From Onchocerca volvulus (lineage: Eukaryota > Nematoda > Chromadorea > Rhabditida > Onchocercidae), in NCBI GenBank assembly GCA_000499405.2, contig HG738136.1, positions 2,272,646 to 2,336,645 of the forward strand: a DNA stretch of 64,000 nt, in the 5' to 3' direction. The notes under the pieces are model-generated. The model did not search any database, was not told where the DNA came from, and saw nothing but the letters and a program-made list of their open reading frames with translations. Below, piece after piece: positions 13,296-25,800 of this stretch (within the stretch, counting starts at the first letter, position 1; every line of letters begins with the position of its first letter). The position numbers and the translations under genes are program-made.

Positions 13296-16040
13296 TTCGA
13301 ATTTGAACGTTATTTGTTTACGCAATGCATTAAAATTTAAAATTTTAGGAAATTTCAAATTTGATTATTCGTTGTTTGCTTATTTTTATAATAATAGTTT
13401 GAAAATAGCAATCAGTTTATTTATTTATTTTTTTTTATTTCTTTCATATCAGAAAACGTGATTGATTATTTTGATCATATTCGATTTTATATTTCATTTT
13501 CGATTACATTTGATTTTTTTTTTTCCTTTTTGATTATGTTGCTTTCCCTTGTGATAATCATTTGACTGTTACAATTTAATAAAAAAATCTATTAATTGTA
13601 ATGGCATTTTCTACATATTTGATTTTTTTATTGATTAAAGTTCAAAAGTATTCAAAAAATGATCAGAAAATTCAAATTCAAAATAATCAAAAAGAAAAAC
13701 AATAAAAAAAAGAAAAAAAAATGTGTCAAGTTGATGGTACTTTTCAATAATATAAGATTAGCAATTGTATTGAGCCGACAATAATCCTGATTTGAATAAA
13801 TCCGGATACTGTAAAGTAAACTTTTTTTTCATGAAATATAGATTATTTGGATTAATTTGCTTTTTTTTTTTTTTTTCTTTTCACTTAAAATGAAATAGCA
13901 ACTTTGATAAAATGCATCCTGAAATTATCGATTATTCAATTTTTTCTGTTAATATTAAAAGTTTATTTAGAAATGAATTTAAAAAAAAAAAAAAAAATCA
14001 TTTTAATTCCTTGCTCATTTATGATTTTGTTGAGAAGAATTAACTAATTACTTATTCAAGCCTAATCAACTAATTAATTATGCAAAACTAAAGATCATCT
14101 CGTTTCGATTTTTAGTTAGCAATTATCGTGCTTTTTTAAGTTCCTCAAAAAATGAGGAAAAAATGTTTTGATTAGGAAGAAAAATCTTTCATGATTACTT
14201 GAATGTTTATGCCAAATTAAGTAATTCGTTTCGAATTTGCTCAAAAAATTTGAATAAACGAATTTTCGTAAATTTCGAGCATTTCATCAAATGAGAATAG
14301 CTAGCCTACTTGTAATTTAATTTTGCAAAAAAAAAAAAGTTAACTTTTAAATATTTCGAAAAAAAAAAGACCTCCAATCAATTTTATTTAAATTTGAAAA
14401 AATTTTAAAAATTTTATCTCTTTTGAAATTATCTAATTTCGAACACTTCGATCTTATCAAAAGTGTCTTAAATTATCGTTACTAAAATTCAATGATATAT
14501 TTTTTTTTTTTTTTCTTTTCAAATTATCCAATTTTGAATTTTCAAATTTTACAAAAAGAAGCTCAAATCACCAGTATCAAAAATTTGATAATATTTCAAA
14601 TACTTATTTTTTTATCCAAATTATCAAATTGCGATTTTTTTTCGAAATTTTGAGATAATAAACTTCATAGTATTATTAATCAAATTTAATGATATTTTAA
14701 AAATTTCACCTTTTTTTTCTTCAATTTTTTCAATTTTATTTTAAAAATTAAATTTTTTTTTTTTTTTTTTGAAATTGACAAGAAATTGTCAAACATTTCT
14801 TTAGATGTGCAGAAAAAAAAAAAAAAAAAAGAAAAAATGAAAGGTTGATAAATATGTATGAGTGAATTTATCGTTTTTTCTAATAAACTTTGATGGACAA
14901 TTTTCCATCTTCAAGTATTTCCTCAGGTAAATTGTTATTGTTCATGGGAAGTTGTTGGTTGACCCCCCGTTGTCACAGCAATTTATTTGTCACAGCATCA
15001 GAGCACAAAGGTGACAAGATGTTGCTATTCAGGTAAAGATCCCATTTTTTCATAATTATTTGTTCTTCTTCTTTTTTTTTTTTTTTTTCCTTTTTTCAAC
15101 GATTTATATGACAAATATTACAATCTTGCAAAGCTTTAAAAAGTTTAAAATGGACTTTTTTTTTTTTTGATGGCGCAATTGTCGCAAATTCAGTAAATGA
15201 TTATCGTCCTCTTATAAAGATTATTAATTCTATAGCAACTTAATGGGTTATTTAGAGAGCATTTTTTGCATGATGAAGTATCTTGTTCAGTATAATTAAT
15301 GATTTTAATTAAGTGCAATTAATTGAAAATATTTCATTCGAATTCATATTTTATTATAAAATATAATTAAATTTTTATTTGTTCAAAAATTTCAATCAAT
15401 TGCAATTTCTTTTTTAGTAATAAACTTGTTAATTTTTTTTTAGTTTGTTAAATTTTTCCTTTCATCTTTTTTTTTTCTCTTATTTAAGAAATTTTTTTCT
15501 AATATAATGTAAAATTTCTGTAATATTTGAAAACCGGAATTTCATAAATTCCGGAATAATCGTTGAAAATTTACGAAAGATGGAAAAGAGGAATATATTG
15601 AAAGGAATAAAATGAATAATTTAATAACTTCCCATAACAACGAAAAAAGTTTTAAAAGTTCAATTCAATACGATTCTTCGCCTTTAATAATTCATGCTGT
15701 TGCAATGATTGATGTAAGTTTTCAAGAAATTTCAAATTTTGACGAAAAAAATTCAATTTTCCATTCATACTGAAGAGGAAAGAAATTTCTTCGATGACTT
15801 CTATTCAATAATATTCTCTAATTTCAAGAAGTTACATTTTAAATTAAAAATCGAAACTTCTTTTTTTTAAGTTGTAATTTAATTTTTTGAATTAATAATT
15901 TAAAAAAAACAAATATTTTTATAATTCAATTTGAATAATGCCAAGCGTTTCTTTTTCTATAAATTGCAAAATTTGAAATTTGAAATATCCATCATCTTTA
16001 TATTTCTTGTTAACATGATATATTGATTTATGAATATTGA
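9681..16040. other. Gene-free A+T-rich intergenic DNA
   Basis: No gene is supportable. Contents include a small palindromic ATGCATGC cluster near 9995-10030, a degenerate repeat around 10690-10800 with CTTATCAAATTA cores, a degenerate ~25-bp repeat of TATTCACGTGAATATT type at 13085-13165, and long homopolymer tracts (13268-13293, 13861-13876). One isolated exon-like segment at 12615-12705 is listed separately as a finding. Confidence 0.45.
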
Positions 16041-16048
16041 ACAATTCT

Positions 16049-16350
16049 TTATCCGAGATTCAGAATCCGGAAAATATAGAATGATGCCAGAAAATCATCC
16101 AATTATCGGATGCTAGTGAAGTTGAGATTCAGAATCCGAGAAATATGTGAATTACGCAAGGACATTATAAAATATAGGATGACGCAAGAACATCATCCAC
16201 TTATTCGGATGCTACTCTTTTTTTTTTTTAATTTTCCAGCCACTTTATATTTTTGTCAACATGTAATATTGAAACACTTCTGTATGTTGCGATTCAGAAT
16301 CCGAGAAATATGCGAATTACGCAAGGACAATCATTCACTTATACGAATAT
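16049..16350. repeat. Direct repeats with GATTCAGAATCCGGAAAATA-type core
   Basis: Three copies of a ~50-75 bp unit occur at about 16050, 16126 and 16290. Each contains ATTCAGAATCCG followed by AAATAT and then ATGACGC or ATTACGC with a nearby AAGGACA or AGAACAT. The middle and last copies share GAATTACGCAAGGACA. An ORF at 16110-16370 is made of this repeat. Confidence 0.75.
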
Positions 16351-19300
16351 CGTTTGAAGTACTCACCTAAAAGCACTTTATCTATAAGTACGCAATATTC
16401 ATAATGCATTTTATTGTAGAAATACCGCTGAATACTAAAGTGGAATTAAAGCTTTCTATTCAAAAAGGTTTGATACTAATAGAGATTGTAAATTGTTTAT
16501 TACTTTTGCATTTTTGAAAAATTTTTCAGAAAAAAAAAAAGAAAAGAAGAATGAAAAATGTGCTATAAAATAAAATTATAATTTTTCTGGGTAAATTTTC
16601 AACAAAACTTGTTTTTCCTATTTTCCTTTTTTTTCTAAGTTTGATTTAATTTTTTGTTGCTTAGTTTAATTTACAAAATGAATTTTCTTTTGAAAAGATT
16701 TGAAATGTAAAAAAAAAAAAAATGAATAAAATAAAATAAAACAAAGAATATAAATGAAATTTTCGCTTCCGAATTTTTATCGTAATCATTTTGAAATTAA
16801 AGTTTAAGACGATCGAAATGGAATCAAATTTAGGAAACAAATCAATTTTATGTTTGTATTTTATTTTGAATTTCCTGCTGCCCTATTAAGCATTTTATGA
16901 AATTATAATAATGCCACTAGAAAACAGACTAAAAACTAATCGATACTACTGATATGAAATGTTTTCTTTTTTTTTCAACCTTTTTATTATTATAAAAAAT
17001 CGATTATCTCAACTTAATTCGAAAAGTATTCCTCAGATAGATCAAAATTGAACACATATTATTCTTGATCGTTAAATCAATCAATGATCCGGAAAATATT
17101 GCTCAATATAATTTAAAAAATTAAAAACTGAATTACATTATTTTTGATCGCAAATTTTTTTATAATTCAGAAAGTTATTTTAGAACTGAAAAAAAAAATC
17201 AATCTGTTGAAACTGAATACATCATTTTCGATCGTATATCATTCCGGTTATTACCGGAATTATTATGTATCTTCATTTTTGGGAAGCCGATAGCTGATAT
17301 CGTATCCGATAATTTCATCAAACTAATATCACTTAATCACAGAACTACTAATCATATAATTTAATTTGAATTTTCATTTTTTTCTTTTTTTGACTTTTTT
17401 TTTTAATTTTTTTCTTTATTTAAAAAAGCCGTAAATTACTGTATTTTCAAATCTTTGTTGATTTAATCTCGCCAAAAATCTTTTTTTTTTTTTGCTTTTA
17501 CGTTTTTCTATTGCTTGTAAACATTATATGTATAATTTACTGATAATTAACTTTTTTTGATCTCAATTTAATTCGTTTTTTTTTTTTTAAATTTTTTTCC
17601 CTTCTTAATTCCTTTTTTTAATATTTTTCTTTATTTAAATAAACTCTAAATTACTGTATTTTCAAATCTTTTTTATTTTTTGATATTATTTTTAACAAAA
17701 ATAAGAGAAATGCAGTGAGAAAGAAATTTAAGTAGGCGATAGATTTGAAAAATTAGAGAATATTTCATAATATTACATTTTCATTTCCGGATTGCCGATT
17801 AAAATTCGAACACTTTTTTCATTCCTTCCTTCTTCAATTCCGGATTACCGGTAAAACAGATAGATAATTTCAAAATGTTGAATTAATGTTGAAATTATGT
17901 TTAATTCGTAGAAATTCAAGTAGACGACAAATCTGACAAATTGGAACACTCTATAATCTTATAATGCCTTTTTTTCCGGATTGCCGACAAAAACATAAAC
18001 AATTCGTGGCGTTCTCTCTTCATTTCCGGATTACCGGAAACGAAAAAAAATACGACGATAAAAACAAAGAGAAAAATAAAATTTAAAATTAATATTCAAA
18101 ATTTTTCAATTTCAAATTAATGTTCAAAATTATGTTGAATTAGTAAGAGAAAAGAAATTTGTCGTCGTAGTGATAATATCAGTAACGCTTATCATTGTCG
18201 CTTTGATACATCAAACAAATCTATCATTATGCAATTAATTGTACGATATTTTGTGGTTTTAGCTAAAATTGTCATCCACCCATGCTCATTAACCTGTCAT
18301 ACCTGTCTCAATTAGTTCTGCATATTTGATCGTTATCAATTCTCTCCGTTATCACTTTGGGAAATGTCAACCTTCTCCTGTCATCTCCTCGCCCCCTCCC
18401 CCGATAACTATACATATCGATGATCATCACCGTGAAAATTATCCTGAATGATTGCGATCACTTTAAGGTTGACCTTTGATGTTTGATTTCAACTTTGATC
18501 TCTTTTAATGAGCAGTAATCTTCAACTTTTCTTCTCATCTTTTATACTTTAACTTTGAAGAATTATCAGGTATTTATTAGAAATTATCCGAAAAATTACC
18601 CAACAAATTTCTTTTAAATTTAAATTTGACGAATTGCTGAAATTTTCATTGTTATCACGAGAAATAGTAGCAAATTCGTTTTTTGATTTTTTTTTTTATA
18701 ATGATACTGTTATTACTGCATCATTTATTGATTATTGTAGTTTTTTCCGATAACTTACAAAAAAATGACCGCGGCAATCAATAAATGATATTGTAACAAT
18801 AATGATAACACAAGTCTTTCTATTTAAAGTTTTTTATATTCCAACCTAATTGCAATTATTTTTGATTTCCAAAATTATAATCAATCAAACCTTTTTAACA
18901 AACTTCGCACTTATAAACGCTTTCTTTTTAACTTCCTGGATAAAAATAAGCGATCTATCGGTACAAAATTTTACCATTTCTTTAAATGTTAGCAATATTG
19001 ATCATTCATTTTAAATCATTTCATTTTATTTTTATTCATTTTTAAACAAACATTTTTCTTCAAATTATTTATGAAATTACGAAACATTTAATTCGCAAAG
19101 AAATGCGTAATTTCCGGAAAATCTCGTCGACGCATATTAATTGATAAATATCTAATTTGCATAAGCAATAGATGGAAATGAATGAAATTGATTCATTTTA
19201 ATAATAAGAAGGAACAAATTTATAGTCTGTAATCGGCGAGATTTTATCGATAATAATTAAAACTTGTCAACTATTACTATTGCGATTACCAATACTAATT

Positions 19301-20850
19301 AACTAATAACTAATTATTCAAATATATCAAAATTTTTTTCCAATTTTCAAAATATATTAGTTATTTATTTACATATTTTAGCTTTACTTAAGAAACTTTA
19401 ATAAATGTAAAACATTATTTGCAAAAAATAAAAAAAAAAAACTTTTCTTCTTTTACATTGAAAGGAAAAAATAAAAATGGAAGTAATTGTTAAGTTAAAA
19501 TAAAATGAATTAATTTTTGCAGGAAAAAAGAAATTTCGATAAAATATATTTGAAATTTTCGCTTCAATAATTTTATAATTTAGCTAACAAAAACAATAAT
19601 AATAATATAATCATAATATTAGCAAACTGAGAAATAGAACTTTTATAAGAAAAATAATAATAATCTTCTTATTATATTAATGATTTATACGAGTAAATGA
19701 TAATAATGATAATTTCAATTACTATAATCATAATTTAATTTAAATATTAACAATTATGATAAGTATCATTGTGATCTTTTGTAATCTAAAGTAATATTGA
19801 TTGTAATAGAAACATATGAGTAGTTATTATTATTTCGTAAAAATGCAAATTCCTGATAGGAATTCGGAAAGAAATCGGGAAAATTAGAGAAATCCGGAAA
19901 TTTTTTTGATAGAGTTGGTTGGCAATTTAACCAACGATAATGATAATAATATCATAATATTAGCATGGCTCATATTAAATTAATAATATTTCAAAATATG
20001 AATTCTTTTTTTAGAAATTCGGTTAGTTTGCAAGTCAGAAATTATTTTCCGAAAGCAATTTTTTCCTCCAGTAGTTATTTGAATTTTACCCTACAATTTC
20101 ATAAATTTCTGAATTTACTTAATAAATGTGAAATATTTGTAATTTTTAAAATAATTTTAAAAAAAAGGATCCATGTTGTTATCAGTCAAATAATTATGCG
20201 GATTGATTAATTAACACTGCCCAATTAATAGAGGTAGAATTTATCACAACGAAATTTCGCTATTGTCACCAAACCGACTAAATTTAAATTCGGTCAAGCA
20301 TTATCATTATCATTTTAAACGAATTAAGATAATTAGCACTATCTAATTAGTGCGAGTATGATTTGTTAAAACTACGTTCCTTGTGATTCAATCTTAATTG
20401 AGCATTATCATTATTATATCAAACAAATTAATGATGAAAAAAAAAACAGAACTTTTCAAAATTGAATGAAATTTATTTCTAAAAAAAAAAAAGAAAGGAA
20501 GATTCACACTGAAAGATGAAGAAGTTTATTGGCTTAAAAGTAAAACGATCAAACATTTTGGTGTACTTTTCAATTTCAATTTTTATTATTTCTATCACTT
20601 TTTTGTTTCCCCAAAATTTATTTCAAATATTTCGATTCGTCGTGCTGCGTGCATTTTGGGATGACATTTTGATGGCTTAATTGCTTTTCAAAATTTTTTG
20701 AAACCAATCAAATTGTAAAATGCATCACTTGTGACAATATGAATAGTTGTCTTAACTACTCCTTCACTCACTCAAATTCATTCAAATCTTTTGGAAGACG
20801 AAAAAAAAAACCTGTTATTCCATGCCGAATAACGGTTAAAATTATTCGGA
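16351..20850. other. Gene-free A+T-rich intergenic DNA with duplications
   Basis: No gene is supportable. Two direct duplications stand out. TAAATTACTGTATTTTCAAA occurs at 17432 and 17647. A ~186-bp unit bearing TTCCGGATTGCCG and TTCCGGATTACCGG occurs twice between 17723 and 18130. An inverted repeat at 18719-18790 pairs ATCATTTATTGATT with its complement across a ~35-base loop. Confidence 0.45.
17723..18130. repeat. Two-copy ~186-bp direct duplication with CCGGA motifs
   Basis: The first unit begins near 17723 and the second near 17909. Shared landmarks in order are AGAAATT, AAGTAG, GACAAAT or similar, TTCCGGATTGCCG, a TCTTCA tract, TTCCGGATTACCGG, and AATTAATGTTGAAATTATG or close variants. 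Divergence of several percent suggests an old duplication. Confidence 0.7.
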
Positions 20851-20859
20851 AGACTATAA

Positions 20860-21870
20860 TTATGGTAGGTAATGGTGGTAGCAATTGGTGATAAAGGTGC
20901 AATAAAGATGGTAGCAAATGGTAATAAAGCTGACTGGTAGCAATTGATAATAAAGATATAATAGGGATAAAACCTGTGGTAGCATTAATTAACAGTATTA
21001 TGATTGTTTTCAGTATTAAGATTGATGAGAATTAAAATTGATAGCGCTAGCAAGACATGGATAATAGCACCGCGGTAAGATCTTAAAGACTAATCATGAT
21101 TATCGTGATATCAGTAGAATTTTAAAGTCGATAGTGATAATAAATCAAGGGGAACGGTATCGTGAGAGGTGTCAAAATTATTCATAATCGTGATGTTAAC
21201 CTAATATTGAAACTGATAAAGGTATTAAAGTTGGTATTGGTAGCAAGATGCGGTGTTAAGGTAGCTTATTGCAATTACATTATCAACCAATTATATGATT
21301 GATAAAAGTTGATAGCAATAGCAAGATATGTTAATATGATACGTGGGAGGTGTCTATCAAGATTGCTCATGATAGCCATGATATCATAATATCACAAGGT
21401 ATCAAATATCGGTATCGTAGAAGACATGAGAAATGGTATCAAATTGGTAACAACAGAAAAATTGATAACGGTAATGAATGGTGATAAATGGTACCACGGG
21501 AGATGCCAAGACTGCTCATAATAACCATGGTATCAACGTAGCGCAAGGTTGATAAAGGTATCAAAGTCAATAGCGATAGTAAACCATAGAGAATGGTACC
21601 GCGGGAGATGTTAAGATTGGTTATAACAGCCGTGTTATCAACTGATAAAGGTACAAGACTGATAAAGGTATTAAAACCAATAACGATAGTAGGTTGTGGT
21701 GAATAGTACCGTTGGGGGATGTCAAGATTGCTCATAGTAGCCTCGGTATCAATCTGGTACAAGGCTGATAAAAGTATCAAAGTCAATAACGGTAGTGAAC
21801 TATAGAGAATAATACCGCGGGAGATGTCAAGATTGCTTGTTACAACCGCGGTATCAAAAACATCGTGAAA
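20860..21870. repeat. Degenerate ~105-bp minisatellite, about nine units
   Basis: Units repeat the ordered landmarks GGTACCGCGGGAGATGTCAA, then GATTGCTCATAATAGCC, then TGGTATCAA, then CTGATAAAGGTATCAAAGTC, then AATAGCGATAGTA. The GTACC element sits at about 21491, 21596, 21706 and 21812, giving periods of 105-110. Earlier units are more diverged. The array ends just before the GC-richer patch upstream of kal-1. The ORF on the minus strand at 21439-21786 is the translated repeat and is not taken as a gene. Confidence 0.85.
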
Positions 21871-22797
21871 AATTGGTAGTTATTGGTGCGAATTCGGTGG
21901 AATCAGAATCGCAACTTCCCAGGGCGGAGCAATTTGCGATTGCGGAAAGGAAAGTTAAGGGGAAGATGAACTCCGCCTTCCGCGCTTATCTTCGCTGTTG
22001 TTATTTTCTTCGAAGTATCGCAATGACTATCGCTGTCATTCCTGGCAATTTTGCATCGAATGGGAACATTTCAGGCTATTTTTTTTATTATTGTTTAATG
22101 GTGGATAAAAAAGAGCCTAGGGATTAATTGGGCCAAGGAATCAATTGATTCTCATTATTATTTTAGCATGAATTTATTTTTGGTTTGAAATTTTACATTT
22201 TTTAAATATCAAAAATCAAAATTCGATTTCTTCAAGAATAATCCTTTGTTTTAATAAAAATTATTATTTGTTCAATTGTTGTAAATAAGAATTTTCCTTA
22301 ACAATATGTGCTAATTAAGCAATATAAAATTTAAATTTAAAATTTCTTCATAAACTTATATTCGTGCAAAAATTAATTTCGATAAATTCCATGACAAATT
22401 TTATTTATTAAGATATACCGATATTTAGTGAAAGTTATAGTGCAAATAAAAATAAAATTTAGTGTGATAAAAAATTTTTTAAAATATATTTGTAGCAAAT
22501 TTATAACTTTGATTAAATCGTAATACTTATATTAAATCGTATAATTGTATAATCATATACTCGTATAATCGTTTATTATATTTCTAACATATAATCGTAT
22601 ACATAAATGTTTAAATAGGAAATACATTTGATGTTTATTCGTACTTATCAAATAAAATATTCAAATTGAATTTTTTTTTTCTGCATATTCATCAACGTAT
22701 ATCTCTAATATATTTTTCCATAAATTGTATACTTCCCAGTTTACTTTTGAATTGTTTTTAATTTAAAATTTAAATTCTCATTTATGTTATCCATTTC
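21871..22797 (+). promoter_or_regulatory. Candidate upstream regulatory region of kal-1
   Basis: Bases 21880-22060 are the most GC-balanced, non-repetitive stretch for several kilobases, lying about 0.8 kb upstream of the kal-1 start. The rest is ordinary A+T-rich DNA. Function is inferred from position only; no TATA or factor site can be assigned. A short ORF on the plus strand across 21837-22127 starts inside the minisatellite and has no recognisable domain. Confidence 0.3.
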
Positions 22798-22799
22798 AG
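22793..22799 (+). promoter_or_regulatory. Probable SL trans-splice acceptor of kal-1
   Basis: ATTTCAG ends at 22799, leaving a 21-nt 5' UTR before the ATG at 22821. No upstream donor exon is recognisable. The arrangement is typical of nematode spliced-leader addition. Confidence 0.55.
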
Positions 22800-22820
22800 A
22801 TTAAAGTTACATTAATTACA

Positions 22821-25800
22821 ATGAAACTATTTTCGAGATTAATCAAATTTCTATTAATTCTTCAATCATTACTATCTGTAACAGTTGTCACCGATGAACT
22901 ACTCAATGCACGATGTCAAACAATGTGTCTTCATCAATTAGAAATTGCCAGTGGTGTAAGTTAATTACTAAAATCAAAAAAAAAGTAATGAAATCAAAAA
23001 AAAAATAGAAATTCAACAAAAATTAAAATTCGTAGAAAGAAATTTAATATATTAATTTTCATTTTAATCGATTAATATAAAATTGGAAAGATTTGAAAAA
23101 AAGAAAAATTTTTAATTTTGTTGATAATTTCTTGCTAAAAAAATAAACAATAAACAACATGTGCTTTAGTTCCAGTTTTCATTTCCCAGTTCCAATTTTA
23201 TAGTTTTGAGATCATACAAATCCCAGTTATTATTAGTGCTTCAGTTCCAGTTTTGATTTCCATTTCCAGTTTTATATTTTCAAAATCATACAAATTCCAG
23301 TTATTACTAGTTTAATCACATTCCATCGTCGAAATAATTGCCACTTCAAATAGTTATTCGGCAGTTATGTTTTTTTTCCTTTTATTCTACTAACTTAATA
23401 GGTTGAATCAAAATTTATTTTATAATATTCATTTAGACGATTTACATATTTGTATTTTTTTTTATTGGATATTTTATATGAATAATCAAGAAAAAATGTT
23501 AAATTTGGAAACGAATAATTAAAAAAAGTTATTTCAATTTACAAAACAATTCAGTTTTTTTGCGCACATATTCGAATTTTTAAATTATTTTCAAATTTTG
23601 ATCTTTTTTTTTTTAAATAATTAGTTTCATCCTATTTCTTGCTTAAATTATGAAATATGACGAATACGATGATTAATCCCTTAGAATCAGAAAAAAAAAA
23701 AGTAGAATAGATGGAGCAGAACTGAAATATTGGACAAGTATGATAGCTATCTGACCACTTGACTAATGATACTGTTAATGGATATTATCGGTATGCTTTT
23801 ATACATGTTGGCAAAAAGGTCTATTTATGTCATAATTTTCAGGACACATTGTCCATCAAAATGAAAAACTTTTGTTTCGGCTCTTTTTTTTTGACCTCTT
23901 AAATGACCTCCATTAAATGTTTTTACAAATGATGCATTTAGTTATTTTTATAAAGTAAAGTAAACACAATTTCAGCGGGATGATTGCTGCAAATTCCATT
24001 AAGTTTTAACTTTGCAAAGTTCCTTTCTTAAGTTTAACAGAAATAATTTACACAGCAATGACCATTAAATTTGATAAAATGAGGTACAGTTGCTATTTTC
24101 GCTTTGTCAGCTGTTCAAATCTTAAACAAACTTTGCATTAAAAGTTTACACTTATTGGTGTTATTGTGGTTGTTGTTGTTGTTATTGCAGCTATGAAAAT
24201 TATATTCACTTTCTGATATGAAAAATGATAACAAATGATAGGAATATAAGTATAAAAGGTGTACCGTACTGTATCTTTGAAGTACTGTACTTTATGGTAG
24301 GCATAGTACGATAAATATACAGTAAAAGTGTAAATTATAGGAAGAGAATACCTTCTTAATCTTAAATAATAGTACAGTAAGAATAAAAATAAAAGTTAAT
24401 ATTGGTAGTAGAAGTAATTAGAGTATATTATTAAGAAAAAATCAATTAAACCAATTGATAATATTAATATGGTGAAATATAGTACAGAAGGTATACTGTA
24501 ATTCTTTCTAAGAAGTACTGTATTTTCTGTATAGTACGAAAAGTGTACTGTAAAAGTATAAACTGCTAGAAAGGAGACATTTTTTAAAATATAATTATAG
24601 TGCAATATGAATATAAATAAATGTTTGAGTTAATAATATTGACAGTAGGAATAATTAAAATATATTATTTAAAAAAAATCAATTAAGCCAACTGATAACG
24701 CCGACAAAGGAAATGATGAATTTGAAGAAAAAAACAAGTGATAATATGATAAGTGATAAAATGATAATATTACAAGAGTTTTGAAGAGAAAATTTAGGGA
24801 AATTGCGAGCATAAGACAATATCAAATGAAATATTATGAATTTATTTGACAAATCTAAAGATAAGCATACAATTGATGATATTCCAAAAGTCCTCGTCCA
24901 AAATATGAAATGCTCTTGTGTTGATAATAATGATATGATAACTAATAATGATAGTGATGTTAAATTTGTTGACAATAGCTATAATTATAATAATAATTAC
25001 AATGTATTAGATTAGAACAGTAATAATTTTACAATACTTCGTATTACTAAATCATACCTTTATAGCAAGATTACGGTAGAGAAGGTTAAGAATTCGTAAA
25101 AAACTAAGTTGAAATCATCAAGTAAAATTATTATTTTAATTGAGAAATCAAAAAATGAAATTACTATTTTAGTAAAAATTATAAAAGGAAATAATTTATC
25201 ATTCTGATCAAAATCATGAATTAAAATTGTTATTTTGGGATGAAATCATAAAATAAAATTATCATTGTTTAAAAGAATCCAAAATTATTTTGTTTTCTTC
25301 CTTTCCCGTTTTTTTTTTCCTTCTTAAAAAATTAAGAATAAAGATAAAAATGAGAAAATGATTGATGTTTGATTCAAGCTTTCAATTTTTGTGAATTTTT
25401 AAAATAAGGCGCTTAAATTTATTCATCATTTCAAACATTTCAAACCTAAGCTCTTTTTTTCTCTTTTTTTTCACATCTGTTGATGGAATATTGGAATTTG
25501 TTTTTAACAATTGTCATCCTTCCTTTCTTTCCTTTCTCAGTCGCCGTTTGAATTTGCGACGAAATTGATTTGAATCGAATAAAATAACAATTATTCAGCA
25601 TTTCCAGACGTCAAATTAACAATGCGGGAGAGGGATCGATCGGAAAGGATTGAAATATTTTGCATGCTATGAAATTTAAACATTGAAAAAAAAAAAAAAA
25701 CGCAAAAAAATCAGATTCCGGAAATCAGTTTCCATTCAAATTATTATTTATGATCTTATTTTAATTTCTTATATTAATCGTTTCTTTTCTCAATTCTTAA

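Noticed and set aside
21439..21786. 115-codon ORF on the minus strand with repeated LSRGTI-type motif
   Set aside because: It is the translation of a ~105-bp minisatellite in the one frame without stops; no splice context or domain.
21837..22127. 96-codon plus-strand ORF in a GC-richer patch
   Set aside because: It starts inside the minisatellite, shows no domain, and has no matched splice partners. Kept only as a candidate regulatory region.
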